64,000 nucleotides of DNA from assembly GCA_905182995.1 (NCBI GenBank), contig CAJJDP010000073.1, positions 1 through 64,000 on the forward strand, written 5' to 3'. Under the pieces are notes generated by a model that ran no database searches, was not told the origin of the DNA, and saw nothing but the letters and a program-made list of their open reading frames with translations. The position numbers and the translations under genes were made by a program. Source of the stretch: Paramecium octaurelia (taxonomy: Eukaryota > Ciliophora > Oligohymenophorea > Peniculida > Parameciidae). This document shows positions 35,701 through 46,071 of the stretch, piece after piece (position 1 is the first letter of the stretch; each line of letters starts with the position of its first letter).

Positions 35701-36446
35701 GTATGTAACACTTAATGATTTTGGGTTTACTCCTACTACTCTCTATTTCATCTCAAATAAATAAGGAGTGCTACATGGTGACAATGATGTTTACGATCCA
35801 AATGATCCCTGGTTTGGTAATACAAAACTTAGGGATAACTACAAAAATGGCACATGCACTGGAACTGATCTAGATGGATATGAAGATATTGATTGGGTTT
35901 ATGCTAATCATGGCAGATATGATCTGAGAATGGTTTATCTTAAGTGTGAGGATGGCAAAATTGTTCCTAACATTGAATTTGGTGATTGTCATGTTGATTT
36001 GGTATCTCCAGTCACTAAGAAGCCCTATTGTTATCATACAGAAGCATCAAGCTATGCATAAACTTCATTCTTCTTTGCAGTTGTTGCTGGTCAAATTTGT
36101 AACTATCAAGCTTTGAGACAATTGAAAAGTGCTGGTTTCTTCACAGGTATTCTTTTATTCCATAATTCTTAGGATTCCACAATTACTTCATGGTCCTAGC
36201 TTACTTTGTCGAATTCTTATTGACTTGGAGTTTGTCATATCTAGAGGCATTTAATACAGTCTTTGGAACAAGGGACATAATTTTTATACATTATGGTATA
36301 TGCGCTTTACCTTACGGTATGGTGATGATTATTTGGAATGAAGGAAGAAAACTATGCGTAAGATTTCATAAATAACATTATAGATTCGTCACTTCAAATC
36401 AAAATCAGTGTTGCCAAGTTGGTGGGATAGATGCGTAGTATATTGA
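32750..36446 (+). CDS. P2C-type P-ATPase alpha subunit (Na,K/H,K-ATPase family), 1182 aa
   Basis: ATG 32750 (M-A-K-A-Q-S-R-S). Six introns of 22-26 nt give 1183 codons to TGA 36444-36446. Landmarks in order: TM1-2 ([21 protein letters not shown]), L-T-G-E-S, TM4 V-P-E-G-L-L-A-T, the phosphorylation site [26 protein letters not shown]5 [14 protein letters not shown]6 [12 protein letters not shown], and the C-terminus W-W-D-R-C-V-V-Y. It pumps monovalent cations across the plasma membrane. TM6 carries Glu where Na,K pumps have Asp and so looks H,K-like, while TM5 keeps the Na,K-type Ser. A Gln/Lys-rich extension of about 95 residues precedes the core. No beta subunit is nearby. Confidence 0.92.
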
Positions 36447-36517
36447 TCAATTTAATCATTCATATTATTACATATTTTTTTATTGTAAATCTTAACATTC
36501 ATCATTAATTAATTATT

Positions 36518-37744
36518 ATGGATAGCGATTTTACGATCTAAAATCTAATACCTAAATCTTTGGTTTAAGAGTTCGGATCTCCTTTATACGTTTATGATGA
36601 AGAGATTATAAAACGATAGTGCCAAACTATAACTACTGCCCTAAAGAATTCATTTGATTAAGGGGCTAAAGTATTGTATGCTTGCAAAGCCAACACTAAT
36701 CCAAACATTTTAAAAATAATGAGATCAAATGGAGTGCATGGCATAGATGCTGTATCGCCAAATGAAGTAGAAGTAGCTTTATAGGCTGGATTTCTTAATA
36801 ATCAAATTACCTATACAGCAAATTATATGACAAAAGAGGAAATCGAATATGCAATCCAGAAAGGAGTGATTCTAAATGTTGGTGAGATAGATACATTAAA
36901 AAAGTTAATTGCATATTAAGCTGAAGTGATTATCAGATTAAATTTGGACATTGGAATTGGTCACCATAATCATGTTAACACAGGGGGAAATGATAGTAAA
37001 TTTGGTATCAATCTCATGTGGAAGGAATAGCTCTCTGAAATTCAAAAACAGGGCGTCAAAATTATTGGATTGCATCAACACATGGGCAGCAAAATTATGA
37101 AGAAAGATCATGATTCTTATTTATTAGGAATTGAGAAATTATTTTAGGCTGCCACCTAAGAATTAGAATTACCTTATTTAAAATATATAGATATTGGAGG
37201 CGGCTTTGGAGTGAAATACCAAGACTATGAAGAAACTAGTGATTTAAATCTTTTATTCTCAGAAATCAAAAAACTATATGATAAATATTTCATTAATGTC
37301 AAACCAATGTTATTTATTGAACCTGGAAGATATTTGATAGCTGAATCAGGATATTTACTTTGCACAGTTTAAGCAATCAACACTAATAAATCAAGAACAT
37401 TTGTTGGAACTGATTCAGGAATGCATCATCTGATAAGGCCAGCCTTGTACGAGTCCTATCATGAAATTATAAACTCAGAATAGAAATAAGTGGAACCAAG
37501 AATCGTGACTGTTTGTGGAAATATCTGCGAAAGTGGAGATTTGCTAGGTGTGGATAGAAACCTAAAGGTCGAAGTTAGTGATGTTCTTGTTATTTAAAAT
37601 GGTGGAGCTTATGGATTTTCTATGAGTTCCAATTACAATTTAAGAGAAAGACCTGCAGAAATTTTGGTTAGAGACAGCAAACCATATATCATAAGAAAAA
37701 GAGAAACTTTAGATTATCTATTAGCAAACGTAGTGATATTATGA
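36518..37744 (+). CDS. lysA: Diaminopimelate decarboxylase, 408 aa, intronless
   Basis: One open frame of 409 codons from ATG 36518 (M-D-S-D-F-T-I-Q) to TGA 37742-37744. Motifs of fold III PLP decarboxylases: Y-A-C-K-A-N (PLP lysine), [30 protein letters not shown] and [11 protein letters not shown]. The C-E-S-G-D and S-M-x-S-x-Y-N motifs point to the meso-diaminopimelate enzyme (last step of lysine synthesis) rather than ornithine decarboxylase. The absence of introns, unlike almost every neighbour, hints at later acquisition or a retrocopy. The start is 71 bp after the pump's stop. Confidence 0.88.
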
Positions 37745-37999
37745 ATTTTAAATGATTCAAATATAATATAGTTAGTTATCCACTCTTATCATTTCACATT
37801 TCAATAATAATTTTATTGTATGTTAAAAACCTAATCTCTCAAATTTCATAATATTCTTATTCTAAATAATAATTTCAGAACTTAAATCTATTTTTCATGC
37901 AAGCTAAGATAAGTTAAACAAAATCTTAATTTTAGATATTCTCATCCCAATTAACCCTAAATAGTAGATTTATTAAGTGTTGAATATTTAATAAATAAA

Positions 38000-38293
38000 A
38001 TGTAGTCGTTTGTATTATTTAAAATTTCCTATTTATACATGATAATCGTCATAGCATAAGGAATTTTCTTTGTCTTTTAATTATTTAAGAGCTTTAGGTT
38101 ATCAACAAAATTATATGTTCCTTTTCTTGAATTCGCATTAGATTACATATAGCAATCATTGATATTAAAAATACCAGATGCTATTTGGGCTTAAATTAAG
38201 CCTATTACAAATATTATTACTTTTGACGTCCATTCTTGTTATTAGGTTAATATCATCATTCAGTAGTAATAAAAATATATCATCTTAAAATGA
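38000..38293 (+). CDS. Possible small protein, 97 aa
   Basis: A single ciliate-code frame of 98 codons from ATG 38000 (M-Q-S-F-V-L-F-K) to TGA 38291-38293 with a hydrophobic start (I-V-I-A-Q-G-I-F-F-V-F) and a plausible helix after it (Y-V-P-F-L-E-F-A-L-D-Y). No domain recognised. It is isolated between two solid genes in otherwise stop-rich sequence, so it may be real, but length alone does not prove it. Confidence 0.4.
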
Positions 38294-38592
38294 ACTAACA
38301 ATATTTCAAATAATAATTGCGAAGAATTCTAATACAAAATCAATATTAATTTCCTAATAGTTTAAAAGTTTAAATAAAGAAATTCAACTGGATTTATATT
38401 ATACATACAAATTTATATTATTTGAATCAATATGGATCTTAAAATCTATATTCAATGAAAGAATTAAGTTAAACACATGCCTTGAGCTGCAAGAATCTGG
38501 TTCTGAATATTTAGGGAATATATTTTCCATATTGATATTATAGAGATATTTTACAATTATTTTTCATAATTGATTATGGAATATTAATAATT

Positions 38593-41015
38593 ATGGGAAA
38601 TCAAAGCATCCAATAGAAGTAAAAACCAGGAAGTTAAAGACTAAAAGAATCTCATTAGGATGTTAATAAGCATTCCTAATTTAAGGATAAATATTAGAGC
38701 AAGAATTCCAGAAATTTACAAAGCTAAATGAATCAAAGAGGCATTTTAAAGTATTTGAATATGCAAAATTTAAGTCGTTTAATTGCTGAGGATATGCCTT
38801 TATATTCGGTCAAATTAATTCAATACATCTTCAATTTTCTAAACATTACAGAAGTTTTATAATTGAAATTAGTGAACAGGAAACTAAAGTTTATGGTTGA
38901 ATTGAGTAGTAACATATATGCGAACTACTTGAGTTAATTATTTATAAGGAAGATGCAAATTTCAAGTTTCATTGAATATGGGTCAGATCTGAGATTTTAA
39001 GCAGCATTTGGTGAGTAGCTCCTAAAAATTGAATTGAATTAAGACGAATCCTGGCTATGGATATACCAATCATTTTAAAAGTCAAAGTATTACTCTCTAA
39101 ATAATTAGACTTATGATGAATCAATTGAATAGAGAGATGAATTTAACATAAAATTTGAGTGACTTAATCGTTAATTCATTGATTGAACCCCTATTGCCAA
39201 TTGCTATTTTGACTGATGATCAATTAAAACAAGCCACTACAAGTTGGTTTCAATTATATATGGCATAAAATAGTGAAGATGTGAATTGTAATATATAAGC
39301 AGATTTGAACCTAAATGAGAAATTTTAATTTTACTATTTAGAGTGTTTGGATCAGTATAAAATTTAAAACCTTTAACATACATAATTGTTAATGGAAATC
39401 AAATGGGTCATTATTGATAATTTTATCCGAGATCCCTCCACTATAAATAATGCACCGGCTCTGCTCACTCTTGCAGCAAATATTTTGCACATGTTATATT
39501 TAAGATGTTTGTTCAGTAGAAATGTTTTGAGAATTATTTAAAAGGGAAAGGTTTAAGCTCAAATTTTAAACTTCTATATCATTTTATGGAAAACTTACAT
39601 GGGAACAATTTGGAGCTTAAATATCTATTTTGAAGAGTTGTTTAAGTACATAGATCAAATATTTAATTAATTCTATAAAGCTTCTATTCCTTCATATAGT
39701 TTCATAACCATTGCAGGAAGAATCTGGACCCAAGTAATTTTGAAAGACAAATATGATTAAACTCAATATAGTGAATCAATAGAATAAAGCATTTTGTAGT
39801 CATTTAATATTTTATTAAGTGAAAAAAGATATTAATTACTCCAAGTTTTTATATTGGATTAAGAACAGTAAAGTTCACTTGGTAACATAACCAAAAATTA
39901 GATATTTAAAGATCAATATTTCTAACAAATATCTAATGCCATTAATTGTTTATTGGGACATCTTTCATCCTCTTTGTTGGATATTTCTATGCATGAACTA
40001 TCAATTCATTGGATAGGGCACTCAAAATTAAAAGTTGGACAACCATATGCCGCTCTATTATAAAATATTGTTAAAGATTCTCATGCCATTTATCAAAGGG
40101 CATCATAATTATTTGGATCAAATTATTCACTATTTTAGGAATATATTTAATGTAATCATATTATTAATTATTTTAGCTGACTCTAAATTCCTTTAAGAAA
40201 TCATCAATAGATGGACTGTTTAAATCATTATCTTACCTATTGGATTGAATTATTTGCAAGAGACTATAAAAAAAAATCTTAGAAAATTGATTATTAACTA
40301 TATCTCTAACAAGCCAGAAATTACCATAGATTAAGATTTAATTATTGTGCCTGCAAATTAGTTCTTAACAACTCCTAATTCCAATTTAGAAAAATCAATT
40401 TAGGCTGATGCACTTACTAATATAATAAAATAAATAATTAAAGAAGAAAAACTTATAAAATAAGAATAAACCTAGGAAACCATAGAACCAAATTAGGTTA
40501 AATATATTTAGAGTAGAATCACAGAAGAATCTTCTAATACTAAATATGGAGATTTATCGAAATATTCTATGAGCAATAAAAGCAGTTAAATCACAGAATG
40601 GAAAAGCTCTTACAGCTAAATTCAAGAAACCTCTAATATAGAATAGAGTGAATAAGAATAGATGTTAATCAGATAATTAAGTAATCATTTTTCTAATGAA
40701 ATATGGGTGCAGTATTTGAATAAGATAAAACTAATTGAGATTGAAAATTAAATTAAAATTGACAAAAGAAATACTGAAATAGAATGGAGGAATAAAATAC
40801 GAAAAATAAATCTCAACATTTCAGAACAATATGCATAAATATTAGACTTTAATTACATCCCTGATGTTGAAAAAATACTGAGCTATTTTGAACATAATCA
40901 TAATAAAGGAATAGAACAAATATCTTTTTCAGGTCAGACAAATCATTTTATAGAAATTAATGCAAATGGGTAATCTCTCATCAATTACTTAGACTAGTAA
41001 GAGATAATTTAGTGA
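38593..41015 (+). CDS. F-box-like protein with Met-Gly N-terminus
   Basis: ATG 38593 (M-G-N-Q-S-I-Q-Q), Gly2 allowing N-myristoylation. Residues about 80-115 look like an F-box: I-F-N-F-L-N-I-T-E-V-L-Q-L-K-L-V-N-R-K-L. A long alpha-helical domain (39180-40150: P-L-L-P-I-A-I-L-T-D-D-Q, then L-S-S-S-L-L-D-I-S-M-H-E) and a Gln/Glu/Lys-rich tail follow, ending at TGA 41013-41015. Two junctions (near 39153 and 40150) need introns I have not placed exactly. By family, it would be a substrate receptor of an SCF-type ubiquitin ligase, at the membrane if acylated. Confidence 0.65.
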
Positions 41016-43321
41016 ATTAGATAAATATTTATTTATGCTTTTTAATCGTGTATTTATAGTTAATTTACTTATTTTGGTAGAATTTTCGCATCTCCATAAA
41101 ATATATGGATCCTAATTATTATAATCTATGTATTAAGACCTACTAATGAAATCTGTGTTTTAATCGGTTATTCTTTCTTAATTCTATTTTAATTAAAAAT
41201 AAATGTTTTTTATTTAGCTTTTCTGAGATACTTTTTTATCTAAAGATTTGCTTACTACTACAAATTATTTCAAATGGCTGGGTGAACTTGCTTATAGAAG
41301 TATCTTGCAAAAAGAAATAGCCCTCACTTAATAAATTATATTGAAATTTGTTAAATAATTTAGTCTAAACTTATTGAAATAATGTCAGTCATGATTATAT
41401 ATCCTTTTCATTAGCTCAGAAACATAGTTATTTATTCATAACATATTTTATTAACTATTCAGAATTAAGTTTAGTTCTTTCTAATTTGTGAATTTTCTAT
41501 ACTTCTTTCTACAAAATACACTACTTAAGTTTACAATGTAAGTTATCAGCATAATCACTTTTTTTATAATTGAATTTTATCTATTAAGTTTAATTTCTCC
41601 TTTTTTAATGATCTACAAGTTTCTTTACCATTTTGTAACATTTCAAAAGTTAAGTAATTGGTTATAATTTAAATAAAGATATAATGAAAATGGATATGTA
41701 GTTAATAATTCAAGCTTTTCATAATTGCATATTTTATTATTTCAATTTTTAATTATTTTTTATTGGAGTATATAGGTTGAATTTCGAATTTTAATTTTAC
41801 CGCACTTAAATCTTACTTATTGGGAAACTCTGTATAAACATAATTTTTAGGTGATTATTTGAATTGAACATAGGCTGGCCTAATCTCTTAAGTATCGTTA
41901 TTCCAAGCATTAACTAATTTTTCTTTTGTACTAAATCTATATATTCTTTTTATTGGATACAACTAAGTTAACTGTAATGTTTAATAATTAAGGATATCAT
42001 GACTAATTAACTTTATTAATTTTTTATAATTGATTAACTTCTCTCTAATTTTCTCATTCAATTATTCAACTCCAGAAGATTTCTCTTTAGGCATTAAATG
42101 TATTTTTCAAGTTTTTATTAAAAAATATCTTCGATTTAGTATTTTTAAAGTATTTTCTATAATTTAATGAATTTATTATTTTCATTCTTTTGAAATTTTG
42201 TGTTAATTTAAAATTTCATTTACGATCAAACACTCGATTATGATTTAATTTAAATGAAACGAATATATTAGTTAAATTAAAGAAGACAAATTTTAATTAC
42301 AAATTAATAAGTTTTATTTGTATTATATATATTCCAAATTTTATTATTTTCTTATTGTTAAATTTATTAATTTTGTTGTTTTATTATTAAATAGGTAAAC
42401 CATAGTTATCAAATAATCCCTTTTTCAGGTTCAAATTTACAGTATTTATTATATTTTAGAAGTTTTATCTTTATGCTCTTATTCTTTTATTATTTAGATA
42501 ATTGAATATTTTTAGAAGTTAGAGTATAAAAACATAGAAAAAAGCATTAAATCCTTCTTTATTTTATTGTTTTATTCTTATACGTGAACATTAGGTTTTA
42601 ATTTTACCTTATGGTCAAAATACGCAGGTGATTCAATTTTTAAATTGTAAATTATTGTTGGGTTAAATTGATTTCTGTTAATTAAATTATGGCATCATTC
42701 CTAAAATTCAGTAAGGAGAAATATCGACCTTAAATTTTGGCATTTGACAATCAAAAAGAAAAAGAAACTAATTAAAAAAAAGCAAAATTCCAAATAATTC
42801 AATTACGACATAACAACAAAGATTAAAATTTCTATTCTTGAAATACTATTTTAGGATCAATAGCCAGTCATGAGGTTTTATGTAAGGAGTGTAGCCAAGA
42901 ATAATCCAAATTTAGAAAGTTTACATTTTTTTCTAATTTATTTTCAGCAAAAATACTTCTTTTACCCTCAAGTTGCCTAAACCTGTAGATCAATAAAACC
43001 TCATGATTTCTAATTGAATAATACAAATTTTAGTTTATCTAATTGACGAATATTTATTACATTTGCTTATTTCTGTACTAATTGAATCTGATTTGAATGA
43101 AAGAGAGAAATTAATTTCAAAACCGGCTATAAGTATTCTGTTATTAATTGTTTTTAAAAAAGAAGTTACTTATCTAAATCCAGAAATAAACTTATAATTA
43201 ATATTCACATAGATTGACCAATAAATGAAAAAGATTTGAGAAATCATAATTACGCATTATTGCTATTTAAAGCAAATTCGGATTTGAAATTTTATTTAAA
43301 TAAAAATAAAAGTTAACGAAG
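41016..43321. other. Gene-poor AT-rich stretch, 2.3 kb
   Basis: No frame of convincing length or composition on either strand; it is the largest empty stretch in a window where genes are usually tens to a few hundred bases apart. It contains an inverted 14-bp repeat (42868-42881 and 42993-43006) but no recognised RNA or mobile element. Confidence 0.6.
42868..43006. repeat. Inverted 14-bp repeat
   Basis: The 14-mer TCATGAGGTTTTAT at 42868-42881 recurs as its exact reverse complement at 42993-43006, separated by 111 bp. It lies in the gene-poor stretch. It could form a hairpin arm pair or mark the ends of a small element; no function assigned. Confidence 0.7.
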
Positions 43322-44849
43322 ATGTCCAAAACACTTCTTGCTCTATTGCTCATATCTATGCTCGCCTTTAGCGCTCAAGGTAAACTACTCATATATATTA
43401 TCAAACCCCCCTATATATTATTTATCTATTCACAAATTCATATCTCTTAACTCAACTGAAAAATTATTTTTTTAGCTGCCACAAGCAGTAAGCAAGGCAC
43501 TAAGTCAAGCCACATAAGCTATACTGATGCTTAATCATCATCAGAAGAAGAAAGCTCAGAGGAAAGCTCAGAACTTTTGGCCTAATCTTCATCAGAGGAG
43601 GAATCAGAAGAAGAGGAATCAGAAGCTCAATCATCATCATCAGAAGAAGAAGAAGAGGAAGAGGAATCAGATGCTTAATCATCATCATCTGAAGAAGAAT
43701 CAGAAGAAGAAGAATCAGATGCTTAATCATCATCATCAGAAGAAGAATCAGAAGAAGAGGAGTCTGATGCTTAATCATCATCATCAGAAGATGAATCAGA
43801 AGAAGAGGAATCAGATGCTTAATCATCATCATCAGAAGAAGAATCAGAAGAAGAGGAGTCTGATGCTTAATCATCATCATCAGAAGAAGAATCAGAAGAA
43901 GAGGAATCAGATGCTTAATCATCATCATCAGAAGAAGAATCAGAAGAAGAGGAGTCTGATGCTTAATCATCATCATCAGAAGAAGAATCAGAAGAAGAGG
44001 AATCAGATGCTTAATCATCATCATCAGAAGAAGAATCAGAAGAAGAGGAGTCTGATGCTTAATCATCATCATCAGAAGAAGAATCAGAAGAAGAGGAATC
44101 AGATGCTTAATCATCATCATCAGAAGAAGAATCAGAAGAAGAGGAGTCTGATGCTTAATCATCATCATCAGAAGAAGAATCAGAAGAAGAGGAATCAGAT
44201 GCTTAATCATCATCATCAGAAGAAGAATCAGAAGAAGAGGAGTCTGATGCTTAATCATCATCATCAGAAGAAGAATCAGAAGAAGAGGAATCAGATGCTT
44301 AATCATCATCATCAGAAGAAGAATCAGAAGAAGAGGAGTCTGATGCTTAATCATCATCATCAGAAGAAGAATCAGAAGAAGAGGAATCAGATGCTTAATC
44401 ATCATCATCAGAAGAAGAATCAGAAGAAGAGGAATCAGATGCTTAATCATCATCATCAGAAGAAGAATCAGAAGAAGAGGAATCAGATGCTTAATCATCA
44501 TCCGAAGAAGAAGAATCAGAAGAAGAATCAGATGCTCAATCATCATCCGAAGAAGAAGAATCAGAAGAAGAATCATACTCTTAATCATCATCTGAAGAAG
44601 AAGAATCAGAAGAAGAAGAGGAATCAGAGAGATGTATAATATAATTTAATCTTAGTGAACTTCCGTTTACACTATGCTGAAGCTGCTGCCACTACCACAA
44701 CCACCGCAACTCCAACCACTTCAACTACCACCAAAACTCCAACCCCAGCTCCAGCTACCTCCACCACCACAACTAGTACAACCCCAGCAGCCACTAAGAA
44801 TGGTGCCATATTAGCAGCCGGTTTAGTCTTAGCCGCTATTGTTTTCTGA
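43322..44849 (+). CDS. Acidic-repeat GPI-type surface protein, 469 aa
   Basis: ATG 43322 starts a signal peptide (L-L-A-L-L-L-I-S-M-L-A-F-S-A). A 96-nt intron (43380-43475) and a 22-nt intron (about 44636-44657) give 470 codons to TGA 44847-44849. Most of the protein is a repeat of S-S-S-S-E-E-E-S-E-E-E-E-S-D-A-Q, followed by a Thr/Pro/Ala stalk and a hydrophobic C-terminus (G-A-I-L-A-A-G-L-V-L-A-A-I-V-F) without a cytosolic tail, typical of a GPI-anchor signal. It is likely a highly charged, possibly phosphorylated surface or secreted coat protein. Standard-code ORFs overlapping the array on both strands are shadows of the repeat. Confidence 0.85.
43670..44485 (+). repeat. 48-bp tandem array, 17 units, in 96-bp pairs
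   Basis: Seventeen uninterrupted 48-bp units encode the 16-residue acidic repeat. From 43718 to about 44390 two synonymous unit types alternate (ending GAGGAGTCT or GAGGAATCA before GATGCT), so the real period is 96 bp. Degenerate copies flank both sides up to about 44635. The Gln codon is mostly TAA. Confidence 0.92.
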
Positions 44850-46071
44850 TACATATAAAAGAATATTTAAAATAAGTTTATTTTTAGATAAAAATATATT
44901 TCATCTTATTACTTCTATATATCAAATTTAGCAAAGCTTAAAAATTGTCTAAGTTCCAAAGTTGAGTGCAATTTGAAAGGAATATTTTAAAGTTTAATTT
45001 TAAGTTGAAAAATTTCTAGGGAAGGAATTGAATTTTGGATTTATAAATTGTTATTGTTTCAAATATCAACTTGAAGTTTTAATATCATAACTATTTGAAA
45101 CACTAAATTTGCAAGTTATATATTCAAAATAATAATTTGATTGCCATGAATTCAGAAAAACATAAGGAAACTAATAAAGAGATGTCTATCATCTGATATT
45201 TAATATCATTGATATCACCCTTTGAGTGGTAATAAAAATATATTTAAATCTATCTATATAAGTGTGGACGATTACAGAGAAATATCATATTATTATTAAT
45301 GAAAGCATTAAACTCTACTCTCAATGATTATGGTCAAGAAAAGTCCATTAATAAATTTTGTACCTTACGACAAAAGTTGGAATCTTCAATGAGATGGGTG
45401 TCATTCAAATATTAGTAGATCATAGCTTAAATGATGTTTTGATATTTCTAGTATTGTAAATACAATCATCTTGTCTATGTATTTGAGATAGGAGATTAGT
45501 AATTTAAGTATCTGCTAACCCAGAAGATAATTCTTTCGTAATAGTTATATTTATGTAAAATGTAAATTATCCTTTTTTTACTAAAAAGTCAAATTTATCT
45601 TTGAAATATTGATATTTATCTCTTTACATTTGAATATTTATCACTATTGATTCAAAGTATTTTTATTGAAACCACATTCCCTAAATCCGCCAAGATCATG
45701 TTTAGTTGAATTATTATTTTATTTTTTGGAAATTCACTTTAATTAGACTCTTTATAAATGAAAAAGTATCTTAAATACTATTATAATATAAAATTGTAGG
45801 TCATAAGACTTAAACCACTAATCAAAAATCCCAACTAAAATAAAATATTGTAAAGTTATTTTTTTAAGTTCCTATTTGAATCACTCTGATTTTAATGGGG
45901 TATTTACAATTATTTAAAGAATCCATTTTCTTGTATAATAGATTACAATGGTAATTATAATTAGTATTTTAAAAGAATAAAAATGTTTATAATGCTATTT
46001 TAAAATTCAAAAGAATCTCAACCTAAAAATTAAAGTATATTTAAGTTTTTTATATAATATATCATGATTTA
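44850..46071. other. AT-rich spacer, 1.2 kb
   Basis: No convincing gene on either strand. It separates the acidic-repeat gene from the copine-RING gene, whose 3' ends face each other here, so no promoter is expected. Confidence 0.5.

Noticed and set aside
35768-36375. Independent small ORFs after the ATPase
   Set aside because: They are the extracellular loop and last helices of the pump, split by reassigned stops and a 26-nt intron.
41016-43321. Hidden transposon or internal eliminated sequence
   Set aside because: No transposase-like frame and no TA-bounded terminal repeats with recognisable consensus; only a 14-bp inverted pair, reported separately.
43500-44591. Long minus-strand ORF through the acidic repeat
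   Set aside because: It is the complement of a 48-bp in-frame repeat and has no start context, signal peptide or normal composition; the plus-strand gene explains it. The plus ORF of 370 codons is likewise the wrong frame.
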